Assembly: GCF_001953745.1 (NCBI RefSeq)
Contig: NZ_LWLN01000001.1
Span: forward strand, 2,294,001 to 2,358,000
From: Natrinema saccharevitans
GTDB lineage: Archaea; Halobacteriota; Halobacteria; Halobacteriales; Natrialbaceae
Direction: 5' to 3'
Length of the DNA stretch: 64,000 nt
In this document: positions 53,124 through 61,030 of the stretch, in pieces
Numbering within the stretch: the stretch's first letter is position 1
Layout: each line of letters begins with the position of its first letter
Translations under genes and position numbers: made by a program
Notes under the pieces: generated by a model
Told to the model about the DNA's origin: nothing
What the model saw: the letters and a program-made list of their open reading frames with translations, nothing else
Database searches by the model: none

Positions 53124-53963
53124 TCAGCTTACGTCGGCAGATCGAAAGCGATAGTAACCGATCACGAGCGGAACGACGATCCAGACACAGAGGACGATGG
53201 GCATGAACTCGGGCTGGACGTATAACGGGGCGTCTTCCGGTACGGAACTACCCGGCATGGCATAGTTGGTGACCGGGCGAATCCCGCGGGTGAGCGCCTG
53301 AACCGGCACGAGCTGTGAGACGAAGTGATAGATAACAGGTGATTCGGAGGCTCCGAGTACGTCGGTGTGGAACTTCCGAACGATGTCGCCGGGAAGCATG
53401 AAAAGGGGGAGTACGTTCAAGACGAAGTACAGGCCGAACCCGACGGCCGCGGCTCGTGCCTTGTTAGCTACCGACGCTGAGATGGCAATCGCGATTGCGA
53501 CGTAAGTGATAGCATAGAGGAACATCATGCCGAACATCACGACGAACGGGGTAACCGGAAAGAGGGGATAAACAGCCACGAGCAGTCCGGCGGCGACGAG
53601 ATATGCACACGTAATACCGAGTGCGATCACGAGACTCCTGCTAAGGAATTTCCCGACGATGATGTCCCTACGCGTATTCGGTAGTCCGAGAAGGAACTTG
53701 GCGCTGCCGGTCTCGCGCTCGCCGGCGATGGCGAGATAGGCTGCGACGAGCGCAACGATCGGGACCAAAGGTGCGCCGACAACGACGACGAGACGGAGAT
53801 TCGAGATAACACCCTCCCGAAGCGTATCGTGAAACTCCAACTGATCCCGTTGAATGAACATGAGCAGTCCCACAAATCCAGTGTAGATGAAAATGACGAG
53901 CCAGACGACTCTCGAGCGACGGGTATCTAGGAAATCCTTCCGAGCCACGTCCATCGTACTCAT
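53124..53963 (-). CDS. ABC-2 type transporter permease
   Basis: 279 residues, six predicted helices. VARKDFLDTRRSRVVWLVIFI start, YLAIAGERETGSAKFLLGLPNTRRDIIVGKFLSR (typical ABC-2 loop) and AITYVAIAIAISASVANK. The start overlaps the stop of the ATPase gene (ATGA), so the two are co-translated. Probable exporter; substrate unknown. 52853-53123 between it and the Tat gene holds only AT-rich spacer. Confidence 0.86.
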   Translation of the reverse strand: MSTMDVARKDFLDTRRSRVVWLVIFIYTGFVGLLMFIQRDQLEFHDTLREGVISNLRLVVVVGAPLVPIVALVAAYLAIAGERETGSAKFLLGLPNTRRDIIVGKFLSRSLVIALGITCAYLVAAGLLVAVYPLFPVTPFVVMFGMMFLYAITYVAIAIAISASVANKARAAAVGFGLYFVLNVLPLFMLPGDIVRKFHTDVLGASESPVIYHFVSQLVPVQALTRGIRPVTNYAMPGSSVPEDAPLYVQPEFMPIVLCVWIVVPLVIGYYRFRSADVS

Positions 53964-54898
53964 GCCATCACCTCCGCGGCCTGTCGTTCGTCGTCCGACG
54001 TCTCGCCCGTGTAACTGTTGAACAGGTCCTCAAGCGAGGCGTCTTCCGAAACGAGATCGGTGATCGTCGCCCGTTCGTCGACGTGTCGCACCACGTCGGC
54101 CTTGACGGCGGTGTGCCGACAGTCGACGCTGACCTTGGTCCCATCGATCGAAACGCCCTCGACGCCGTTCAGCCGCTCGAGACCGAGGTCGTCCGGCACC
54201 GACTCGAGCGTCAGGTCGATGTGTGCCACCCCGTCGAGTCCCTCACGAAGCGCGTCGATGCTGTCGACGGCGACTGGGTTCCCGTCGGACATGATGCCGA
54301 CGCGGTCACATACGGCTTCGACCTCGGGGAGGATGTGACTCGAGAAAAACACAGTCGTCCCGGCCTTGGCTATCTCGCGGATCGTCGCGCGCATTTCCTG
54401 TTTGCCGGTCGGGTCGAGTCCGGAGGAGGGTTCGTCCAGTACGAGGAGGTCCGGATCGCCCACAAGGGCCATGCCGAACGCGAGCCGCTGGCTCATCCCC
54501 TTCGAGAACCCGCCGGTGCGCCGGTCGGCTGCGTCCGCGATGCCGACTTGCTCGAGGATCGCGTCGGGGTCATCGTCCGCGTCCTTCGTGCGGATGACCC
54601 ACTCGAGGTGTTCGCGGGCCGTCAAGCGGTCGTACAGACTATAGCCGTCCGGAAGGACGCCGATCCGGCTTCGGGTCGTGGCGAAGTCCTCTCGAACGTC
54701 GTCCCCGAGAACGGTCGCGCGTCCGTCGGTCGGGGAGACGTACCCGAGGAGCATGTTGATCGTCGTCGACTTTCCGGCACCGTTCGGGCCGAGAAAGCCG
54801 AATATCTCACCCTCTTCGACCCGCAGGTCGAGGCTATCGACGGCGAGAACGCCGCCCGGATACTCCTTCGTGAGGTCGGTCGTTTCTATCGTCGCCAT
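53960..54898 (-). CDS. ABC transporter ATP-binding protein
   Basis: 312 residues. Walker A LGPNGAGKSTTINML, signature GGFSKGMSQRLAFGMAL, Walker B LLVLDEPSSGLDP, H-loop FFSSHILPEVE. The C-terminal 90 residues resemble the accessory domain of DrrA/NatA-type exporters. Upstream gene of the two-gene exporter. The islet around it is GC-poorer than the flanks. Confidence 0.9.
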   Translation of the reverse strand: MATIETTDLTKEYPGGVLAVDSLDLRVEEGEIFGFLGPNGAGKSTTINMLLGYVSPTDGRATVLGDDVREDFATTRSRIGVLPDGYSLYDRLTAREHLEWVIRTKDADDDPDAILEQVGIADAADRRTGGFSKGMSQRLAFGMALVGDPDLLVLDEPSSGLDPTGKQEMRATIREIAKAGTTVFFSSHILPEVEAVCDRVGIMSDGNPVAVDSIDALREGLDGVAHIDLTLESVPDDLGLERLNGVEGVSIDGTKVSVDCRHTAVKADVVRHVDERATITDLVSEDASLEDLFNSYTGETSDDERQAAEVMA

Positions 54899-54972
54899 CG
54901 TATTAGAGCTGCTACATTAAAATACAAATATTTTCTGATTTATGGAATGTAACCGGGAACACGGAGCCGTGC

Positions 54973-55053
54973 AAAGTGAACGCTCCCGAGGAACCGCCGG
55001 TCTGTGAGTTCGACCGGACCGCGCTCTCGCTGAAACGCGAGTGCGACGACTGA
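54973..55053 (+). pseudogene. remnant: duplicated 3' end of the MaoC gene
   Basis: Reads KVNAPEEPPVCEFDRTALSL then KRECDD and stop, against KLNDSEEPLVCEFDRTALSL then KREYAEG at the end of the MaoC gene (51332-51799). 26 codons, no start, no hydratase core. The reading frame is kept and the stop is at 55051-55053. Together with the intact copy 3.2 kb away it brackets the islet. Confidence 0.85.
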
Positions 55054-55083
55054 CGTCCCCTCGGCGTGAACGTCGGGGAACCA

Positions 55084-55806
55084 TCAGTCGACGACGCCGA
55101 CGATCCATCGCCACCGCTGTTCGACGGTCCCCTCGAGATCCGCGAGCAACTCGCGGGCCCGCGCGACGCGCTCGTCGGCGTCGAGGGTCGGATAGAGCCG
55201 CGCCGCCATCGCCGGAATCGCGTGAAAGCGCCGCACGTCCGCCGCCGTCGTCGCGAACCGCCACGTCCCCGTCGTGACGGTGAACTCGTCGGCGAGGGCC
55301 GCCTCGACCGCGTCGGCACCCGTCGGCGACCGCGACTCCCGCTCGAGGTCCGCGAAGACGTCCCGTCCGTCGGCGTCGACCCAGCCGAGCGGCGCGACGG
55401 CACCGACGACCCCGCCTGGCCGCAGGACGCGGGCCGCTTCCCGCGTCGCGACCGCGGGATCCGGGACCAGAAAGAGCGACGCGGTGAACGCGACGGCGTC
55501 GAACGAGTCCTCGAGGACTGGGAGGTGATCGAAGTCCCCCTCGATCCGTGGCGCGCCCTCGAGTTCGCGCAGCATCTCGCGACTGATGTCCAGCGCGACC
55601 GTGCGCCGTGCCCGCTCGGCGAAGACGCGCGTACTCACGCCCGTGCCGGCGCCGGCGTCGAGGACGGCGTCGACGGGACCGTCCGCTCGAGCCGCCAGTT
55701 CGGCGGCCAACAGCTTCGCGAGTGCGGTAAACCGGCCGGTGCGTTGCTCGTAGGCGTCGTACGCGGAAACGCTGTCGTCGAAGTTCGTCCGGACGACGGC
55801 CTTCAT
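55084..55806 (-). CDS. class I SAM-dependent methyltransferase
   Basis: 240 residues from ATG 55806. Motif I VLDAGAGTGVSTRVFAERA (49-67), the acidic LDISREMLRELE, DSFDAVAFTASLFLV as motif II and ARVLRPGGVVGAVAPLGWV as motif III. Substrate unknown; similar proteins methylate small molecules. It lies 48 bp downstream of the CitE-type gene on the same strand and may be co-transcribed. Confidence 0.85.
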   Translation of the reverse strand: MKAVVRTNFDDSVSAYDAYEQRTGRFTALAKLLAAELAARADGPVDAVLDAGAGTGVSTRVFAERARRTVALDISREMLRELEGAPRIEGDFDHLPVLEDSFDAVAFTASLFLVPDPAVATREAARVLRPGGVVGAVAPLGWVDADGRDVFADLERESRSPTGADAVEAALADEFTVTTGTWRFATTAADVRRFHAIPAMAARLYPTLDADERVARARELLADLEGTVEQRWRWIVGVVD

Positions 55807-55854
55807 ACGTCGCAACGGCCGTCGGCGGAGTACGTATTCCTATCGGTCGACCGC

Positions 55855-56682
55855 TCACTCCGCCCGCTCGGCGCGCTCGAGGATGCGTTCGGCCTGTGCG
55901 ATAAGCGGCGCGTCGATCATCTCGCCGTCGACTTCGAACACGCCCGCATCCGTCCGGTCCCGGGCGTCGAGAACGCGGGTCGCCCACTCGACGTCGTCGT
56001 CGCTCGGCGTGAAGGCGTCGTTGATGACCGGAACCTGCGCGGGATGGATCGCGATCTTCCCGTCGTACCCGAGGCCTGCGGCGAAGGCCGTTTCGTCGCG
56101 GAGCCCGTCCGTATCCGTGAAGTCGGTATAGACGGTGTCGATGGCGTCGACACCGGCGGCGCTGGCCGCGAGGACGGTCCGCTCTCGAGCGTACAACACC
56201 TCCGTCCCCTCGCTCGTCCGCGTCGCGCCGACGTCCGCCGCGAGGTCCTCGGCACCGAACAGGAGCGCGTCCGTCGCTGCGGCCGCGGCGATCTCGTCGG
56301 CTCGGAGGACGCCCGGGGCGGACTCGATCAGCGACAGGACCGGGAGGTCGGCGTCGGATTCGTCGAGGAGGCGTTCGACCGTTCGGACGTCGGCCGCCGA
56401 CTCCGTTTTCGGGAGCATCACGCTGTCAGGTTGCGGTCCCTCGAGGATCGACTCGAGATCGGTCGCGGCCGACGTGCCGACCGGATTCACGCGGACGCAG
56501 CGTTCGGGCTCGGCCGCGGCGTCGTCGAGGACGTCGCGAACGGCCTCGCGCGCGGCCGCCTTGTCGGCCGGTGCGACCGCGTCCTCGAGGTCGAAGACGA
56601 CGACGTCAGCCTCGCTCGCAGCCGCTTTCCGCATGATCTCGGGTTCGTCTCCCGGGGCGAACAGAACGCTTCGGCGAACCAT
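55855..56682 (-). CDS. CitE-type CoA-ester lyase
   Basis: 275 residues. HpcH/HpaI aldolase (CitE) family: RRSVLFAPGDEPEIMRKAA, VVFDLEDAVAPADKAAARE, VMLPKTESAADVRTVERLL, LIESAPGVLRADEIA, LLFGAEDLAADVGATR and YDGKIAIHPAQVPVIN. Cleaves a 3-hydroxy-acyl-CoA (malyl-, citramalyl- or HMG-CoA type) to acetyl-CoA and an oxoacid. Nearest functional neighbours are the MaoC/carboxylase genes across the islet. Confidence 0.88.
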   Translation of the reverse strand: MVRRSVLFAPGDEPEIMRKAAASEADVVVFDLEDAVAPADKAAAREAVRDVLDDAAAEPERCVRVNPVGTSAATDLESILEGPQPDSVMLPKTESAADVRTVERLLDESDADLPVLSLIESAPGVLRADEIAAAAATDALLFGAEDLAADVGATRTSEGTEVLYARERTVLAASAAGVDAIDTVYTDFTDTDGLRDETAFAAGLGYDGKIAIHPAQVPVINDAFTPSDDDVEWATRVLDARDRTDAGVFEVDGEMIDAPLIAQAERILERAERAE

Positions 56683-56874
56683 ACGTGCCGTTGGTAGTTC
56701 TCCCGATTAAGCGGTGTGGTTCGTCCCACCACGGTGAGAAGTGCCGTACGAACACCGCCCGCTCGGTCGGCCGGTCGCGCGAGCGGCCCGCCCCGTCGGT
56801 TGCGGGTCGGTACCAACGTGACACACCGTATCTCGTTCCGCGGTTCTTATACGCAACCCGACCAAAGCCCGGAC

Positions 56875-57168
56875 ATGTACGATCTCACGGGCTTTCAGCG
56901 TGACCTGCTGTACGTGATCGCCGGACAGGACGAACCGCACGGCCTCGCGATCAAGGAGGAACTCGAGACCTATTACGAGAAGGAGATCCATCACGGGCGG
57001 CTCTATCCGAACCTCGACGACGTCGTCGAGAAGGGTCTCGTCGAGAAGGGCGAACTGGACCAGCGGACGAACTACTACACGATCACGGCTCGAGGGCGGC
57101 GCGAACTCGAGGCGCGACGGGAGTGGGAGGATCAGTACACTGCGGAGCTACTCTCGGAGTCGGAATAA
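56875..57168 (+). CDS. PadR-type transcriptional regulator
   Basis: 97 residues from ATG 56875. PadR winged helix: DLTGFQRDLLYVIAGQDEPHGLAIKEELETYY, then HHGRLYPNLDDVVEKGLVEKGELDQRTNYYTITARGRREL. Short C-terminal helix. CTTATAC (about 56846-56852) lies 23-29 bp upstream, a leaderless promoter. Divergent from the CitE gene; may regulate it. The PadR-phiH1 repressor group is the closest recollection. Confidence 0.88.
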   Translation: MYDLTGFQRDLLYVIAGQDEPHGLAIKEELETYYEKEIHHGRLYPNLDDVVEKGLVEKGELDQRTNYYTITARGRRELEARREWEDQYTAELLSESE

Positions 57169-57246
57169 TCGAACGGCGACCGGCGGCCATCGAGCGTTCG
57201 GACCCGCCTGTCGTAGCGTACGGTTTCAAGGGAGCTACGCGTCGTC

Positions 57247-57330
57247 TATAGTAGCTACTGAAAGATATTGCACACCTGATCGCGCGATGTCGTCACGATC
57301 AGTGTGCAAATCGTTTCAGTGACTGCTATA
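57247..57330. repeat. palindromic MITE-like element, copy 5
   Basis: 84 bp from TATAGTAGCTACTGAAA to TTTCAGTGACTGCTATA. The most diverged copy: the outermost stem (TATAG/CTATA) and ACTGAAA/TTTCAGT remain paired but the middle mismatches. Interior has TGCACACCTGATCGCG and CACGATCAGTGTGCA. Lies between convergent genes. Confidence 0.82.
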
Positions 57331-57371
57331 GTTTGCCAGATATTTCCCGAGATGGCGAGAAACGGTAGCAG

Positions 57372-58178
57372 TCAGCGGAGTTCGGGGTCGTTCGGGACGG
57401 TTCGGCCGAGAAATTCGCGAAGGGGGTCGACGTCCGCGGTCGAGGAGAGGGTCCGGAGCGCTCGAGTCGCAGCAGCGCGTTGCGCTCGTGCGTACCGGCG
57501 CAGTTGCCGGTCGTCACGGACTCGGTGGCCGGAACGGGACGGCCCCGTATCGGTTGCGAAGTCGCTTCGGATACGCCGTTCGATGCTCCCGCCGCGTCCG
57601 ACCGTTTCGAAGCGACCCCGCTGCTGCTCGTCGACACTCGCGAGCGTCGCACCGATCCCGGCCGCACCGGCGCCGAGCGCTCCCGCCGTTCCGTCGACGA
57701 ACGACCGGTACGCCGCCGGCGTGGGCTGCGACGCGAAATCCGCGTCGGCGAGCGTTTCGACGAGCCGCTCCGAGACGGTTGCGAGGCGCTCGATACACGT
57801 CCGTCCGTCGGTGAGCGACCCGAGCGTCGAATACGCCGCCGTCTGGAGGTAGTCGGCGGCGAGCAACGCCGCGTTCGACTCCCACGCCACTGCTTCGGTT
57901 CCCGGAGTGTCGAGCCGGACCAGCAACCGCTCCCGAAGGAGCGAGTAGCCCCGGAACAGTTCCATCGCGGTCGCAGCCCGGAGTATCGACGGCGAATCCG
58001 GCGCGTCCGCGGCCGAGTTCGCGACGAGCGCGACGAGCTGCCCGTACCACCGATCGTTCCGGTCGACGACGGTCGTCCGTGCGGGTAACAGGAAATCGCC
58101 ACGCGCGGTTTCGAGCGCCGCCTCGAGCCGGTCGTCGATCGCATCCCGGCGTTCGGTGAGCGAGAGTTCACGGGTCAT
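57372..58178 (-). CDS. polyprenyl-synthase-like protein lacking the DDxxD motif
   Basis: 268 residues from ATG 58178 (longer in-frame starts at 58394 add basic sequence). The helices resemble isoprenyl diphosphate synthases: ATAMELFRGYSLLRERLL where active enzymes have the first Asp-rich motif, and AALLAADYLQTAAYSTLGSL where they have AVLAGDYL. Both Asp-rich metal sites are missing, so prenyl transfer is unlikely. Probably a structural or regulatory relative. The C-terminus is Arg-rich. The gene is convergent with padR. Confidence 0.6.
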   Translation of the reverse strand: MTRELSLTERRDAIDDRLEAALETARGDFLLPARTTVVDRNDRWYGQLVALVANSAADAPDSPSILRAATAMELFRGYSLLRERLLVRLDTPGTEAVAWESNAALLAADYLQTAAYSTLGSLTDGRTCIERLATVSERLVETLADADFASQPTPAAYRSFVDGTAGALGAGAAGIGATLASVDEQQRGRFETVGRGGSIERRIRSDFATDTGPSRSGHRVRDDRQLRRYARAQRAAATRALRTLSSTADVDPLREFLGRTVPNDPELR

Positions 58179-58377
58179 CGGCGGCCGGTCTTCGACCGGG
58201 TCGTGGTCGCGGCCGTCGCGAGAACACCGACGTCCGTTCCGGACGGCAACGCCGCCGCGCCGGCGCTCGCTCGAGTCGGCGGGACCGACTGCCACCGGGA
58301 ACCGTCCCGCGTTCGATGCGTACTGCACGAAACCTCGGCTACTGCATCGGGAACCATATCGTTCAGTGTCGGCGTGT

Positions 58378-58391
58378 ACTAACCAGTTAGT
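58378..58391. promoter_or_regulatory. TetR-type operator-like palindrome 1
   Basis: ACTAACCAGTTAGT, inverted repeat ACTAAC/GTTAGT around CA, between the divergent polyprenyl-synthase-like and TetR genes. Very similar palindromes occur at 59587 and 63617. Confidence 0.6.
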
Positions 58392-58536
58392 CAAAAGCGT
58401 TCGGGAACGCTATCGGCTCGAGAGGGGCGTTCCGGATTCGGTGTCCGGCGAACTCACGTGGGACAGTCGAAACGCACTGCGATAGGCTAACGAGCAGGTC
58501 ATAACTGTTATCCGCCGTCCAGCCGACAACCGAACA

Positions 58537-59133
58537 ATGGCAGAGTCGCCAACTGAGCCGGTCTCCGACCCGAACGAGGAGATCATGCGTGCGACCTATC
58601 GTGCGCTTCGCGAACACGGGTACGCCGATCTCACGATCCAACGGATCGCCGACGAGTACGGGAAGTCGACGGCCGCGATCCACTACCACTACGACACGAA
58701 AGAAGACCTGCTCGCGGCGTTTCTGGACTACGTCCTCGATCGGTTCAAAGACACCGTCCACGAGGTCGAAACGACGGATCCGGAACGGCGACTCGACAAA
58801 CTGCTCGACAAACTGCTCGTCGAGCCCGAAGACCACCAGGACCTACTCGTCGCGATCCTGGAGATGCGGAGTCAGGCACCGTACAAGGACCGGTTCAGCG
58901 ACCGGTTTCGGCAGAACGACGAGTACGTGCGGTACCTGCTTCGGACGGTGATCGACCAGGGGATTCAGGACGGTGTCTTCGCCGACGTCGACACCGAACA
59001 CGTCGCACGCGCGCTCATGATGATCGTCGACGGGGCCCGAACTCGAGCGGTCGTACTGGACGAAGACTGCGCGCTCACGACGGCGAGACGGACGGCCGAC
59101 GAGTACGTGACGCGCGTTCTTCGAGAGGACTGA
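58537..59133 (+). CDS. TetR/AcrR family transcriptional regulator
   Basis: 198 residues. N-terminal HTH: IMRATYRALREHGYADLTIQRIADEYGKSTAAIHYHYDTKEDLLAAFLDYV (16-66), the TetR signature. The C-terminal ligand domain has EPEDHQDLLVAILEMRSQAPY and ALMMIVDGARTRAVVL. Related palindromes (ACTAAYCRGTYAGT) near this gene and at the start of the next gene suggest autoregulation and control of the 59155 gene. Ligand unknown. Confidence 0.88.
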   Translation: MAESPTEPVSDPNEEIMRATYRALREHGYADLTIQRIADEYGKSTAAIHYHYDTKEDLLAAFLDYVLDRFKDTVHEVETTDPERRLDKLLDKLLVEPEDHQDLLVAILEMRSQAPYKDRFSDRFRQNDEYVRYLLRTVIDQGIQDGVFADVDTEHVARALMMIVDGARTRAVVLDEDCALTTARRTADEYVTRVLRED

Positions 59134-59154
59134 ACGCGTCGGTCTTCGCTGCGA

Positions 59155-59580
59155 TCAGGTATCGTCGGTCGTCGATTCTCGATCGGCGTTCTCGACCGCT
59201 CTCGTACACCAGTGACAGAACTCGAGGTCCGGATCGAGTTCGTGTCCGCAGTGGGGGCAGTCGGTCGTCACTGTCTCGGACGGCGTTGATGTGGACGTAC
59301 TCGTCCCCTGCGTGTAAGCGAGCAGGTACGCGTCGACGGTACTGAGCCCCACGACGAGGAGCATCGGTGCGACTGCCAGCAGCGTTTCCGGCGTTCCGTT
59401 CCCGGCCAGCAACGCATCGACGGCTGCCGGATCGACGAACGCGACGGACGCGCCGAACGAAACGACGATCCAGCCGAGCGCGCGACGCAGTCGTCGGAGG
59501 TACAGGTGCCCGAGCCCGGTGGCGAGCGCCGCGAGCAGTGCCGCGAGCCACGGCCGCTTCTGCGAGATCGACTTGGGCAT
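59155..59580 (-). CDS. membrane protein with C-terminal zinc ribbon
   Basis: 141 residues. The N-terminal region PWLAALLAALATGLGHLYLRRLRRALGWIVVSFGASVAFV has two helices of the type seen in small TM2-like proteins, and a third helix spans about 67-85. The C-terminus carries CPHCGHELDPDLEFCHWC, a zinc ribbon. A TetR-type palindrome lies 7-20 bp upstream of ATG 59580, between it and a TATA-like region (59603-59612), so repression by the adjacent TetR is likely. Confidence 0.75.
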   Translation of the reverse strand: MPKSISQKRPWLAALLAALATGLGHLYLRRLRRALGWIVVSFGASVAFVDPAAVDALLAGNGTPETLLAVAPMLLVVGLSTVDAYLLAYTQGTSTSTSTPSETVTTDCPHCGHELDPDLEFCHWCTRAVENADRESTTDDT

Positions 59581-59586
59581 ACCCTT

Positions 59587-59600
59587 ACTAACCGGTCAGT
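59587..59600. promoter_or_regulatory. TetR-type operator-like palindrome 2
   Basis: ACTAACCGGTCAGT within TTACTAACCGGTCAGTAT, immediately upstream of the 59155-59580 gene and downstream of its TATA region. Confidence 0.65.
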
Positions 59601-59676
59601 ATCTCATAAGTCTTCGTTTCCGCCGAACTGCGGCTCCGCTCGAGAGGGAGGTCCGACGGCCGTTCGGAACGGGCCC

Positions 59677-60705
59677 TCAACGAGCCGTGAGGCCGACGCC
59701 GTCGGCCAGGAGTTCGTGCGAACGGAGCGCGACGTCGTGATCGGGAACGACGTGCTGGATCATCACCTCGTCGACGCCGACGCGATCGGCGAGTTGCTCC
59801 AGGAGGCCCGCGAGCGTGTCCGGACTCCCGGAGATCGCACGCGGCCACTCGTCGGTATCGAGCGTCTCGGGCGTCGGCCGCGGGACGCCGCCGAGTTCGT
59901 CGATGGCGTCCTCGACGGACGGTCTCGTCCCGATTTCGCCGCGTCGCATCCGCTTGTACGTCGCCTCGGCGACCGCTCGTACCCGTGCCGCCGCCTCGTC
60001 GGTCTCGGCACAGACCGCGTTCACTGCGAGCATCCCCCGTGGCTCGTCGAGTCCGTCGGCCAGCCCGGACGATCGGAAGTGGTCGCGGTAGGCCTCGAAC
60101 GAGCGCGCGGCCAGCTGTGGCCGAATGAACGCCGCGAAACAGTATCGGAGGCCGAGTTCGCCCGCGATGGCCGCACTGGACGGACTCGAGCCGAGGACCC
60201 ACGGGACCGGCTCGTCGTCGCCCGAGCGCGGGATCTCGAGGTCGCCGTAGGCGTGTCCGTCGGGATACTCGTCGTAGAGGTGGTTGACGACGGCCTCGAT
60301 CTTCTCGGCGTGGTTGTCGTCGGGGTTCTGGACGCGTCGCTCCGTGCCGAGAGCGCGGTCGGCGGCCGGCGAGCCGTTCGCCCGCCCGAGGCCCGCGTCG
60401 ATGCGGCCCGGCGCGAGCGCGTCCAGCGCGCCGAACTGTTCGGCGACCTTGAACGGGCTGTAGTGGTTGAGCAGGACCGCCCCGGAGCCGAGGCGGATCG
60501 CGTCGGTCTCCGCGGCGAGGTGGCCGAGCAACACCTCGGGTGCGGTGCCCGCGATCCTGGTCGCCATGCCGTGGTGCTCGGCGACCCAGAACCGCGAGTA
60601 GCCGAGTCGCTCGGCCTGTCGGGCGGCCTCGACGGTGTTTGCGTAAGCGTCGGTCGCGGTACCGTCGTCGGGGACCGGAGAGAGATCTACGGCGGAGAGT
60701 TTCAT
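59677..60705 (-). CDS. LLM-class flavin-dependent oxidoreductase
   Basis: 342 residues. Luciferase-like TIM barrel: LSAVDLSPVPDDGTATDAYANTVEAARQAERLGYSRFWVAEHHGMA, IRLGSGAVLLNHYSPFKVAEQFGALDALAPGRIDAGLGRANG and PWVLGSSPSSAAIAGELGL, as in the MsnO8-type subgroup. Uses FMN or F420; haloarchaea make F420, but the cofactor is not decided here. No operon partner. Confidence 0.88.
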   Translation of the reverse strand: MKLSAVDLSPVPDDGTATDAYANTVEAARQAERLGYSRFWVAEHHGMATRIAGTAPEVLLGHLAAETDAIRLGSGAVLLNHYSPFKVAEQFGALDALAPGRIDAGLGRANGSPAADRALGTERRVQNPDDNHAEKIEAVVNHLYDEYPDGHAYGDLEIPRSGDDEPVPWVLGSSPSSAAIAGELGLRYCFAAFIRPQLAARSFEAYRDHFRSSGLADGLDEPRGMLAVNAVCAETDEAAARVRAVAEATYKRMRRGEIGTRPSVEDAIDELGGVPRPTPETLDTDEWPRAISGSPDTLAGLLEQLADRVGVDEVMIQHVVPDHDVALRSHELLADGVGLTAR

Positions 60706-61030
60706 ACCGGCCCTCGGAGAGTACGGGACATAACGGTTCGGTTAGCAGCACGTCCGCACGCGATCGGACGCCGCTGCGCTGCCGTCCCCGCTGTGCCGTC
60801 GTCGGAGCCAGCTCGTATCGGTACCCGGTTCATGTCCGCTCGGTCGGACCCGTTCGCAGACATTGCTCGGGAAAGGTACCCCTCCGGCGTCCGCACGGAA
60901 CGGAATCTCTTCCGGCGCAATCGCCGTCAATAGGCGTCGTATCGGCCTCTCGAGAGGGTCGCCCGCAGCTATCACGTGGAGAAAGTATATCAGTCGCAGT
61001 CCCCTCGAGTCGGATACTGAACGGAGTTTT

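Noticed and set aside
58175..58357. 60-codon minus-strand frame just below TetR palindrome 1
   Set aside because: Position relative to the operator was attractive, but the translation has no haloarchaeal character and overlaps the start of the polyprenyl-synthase-like gene.
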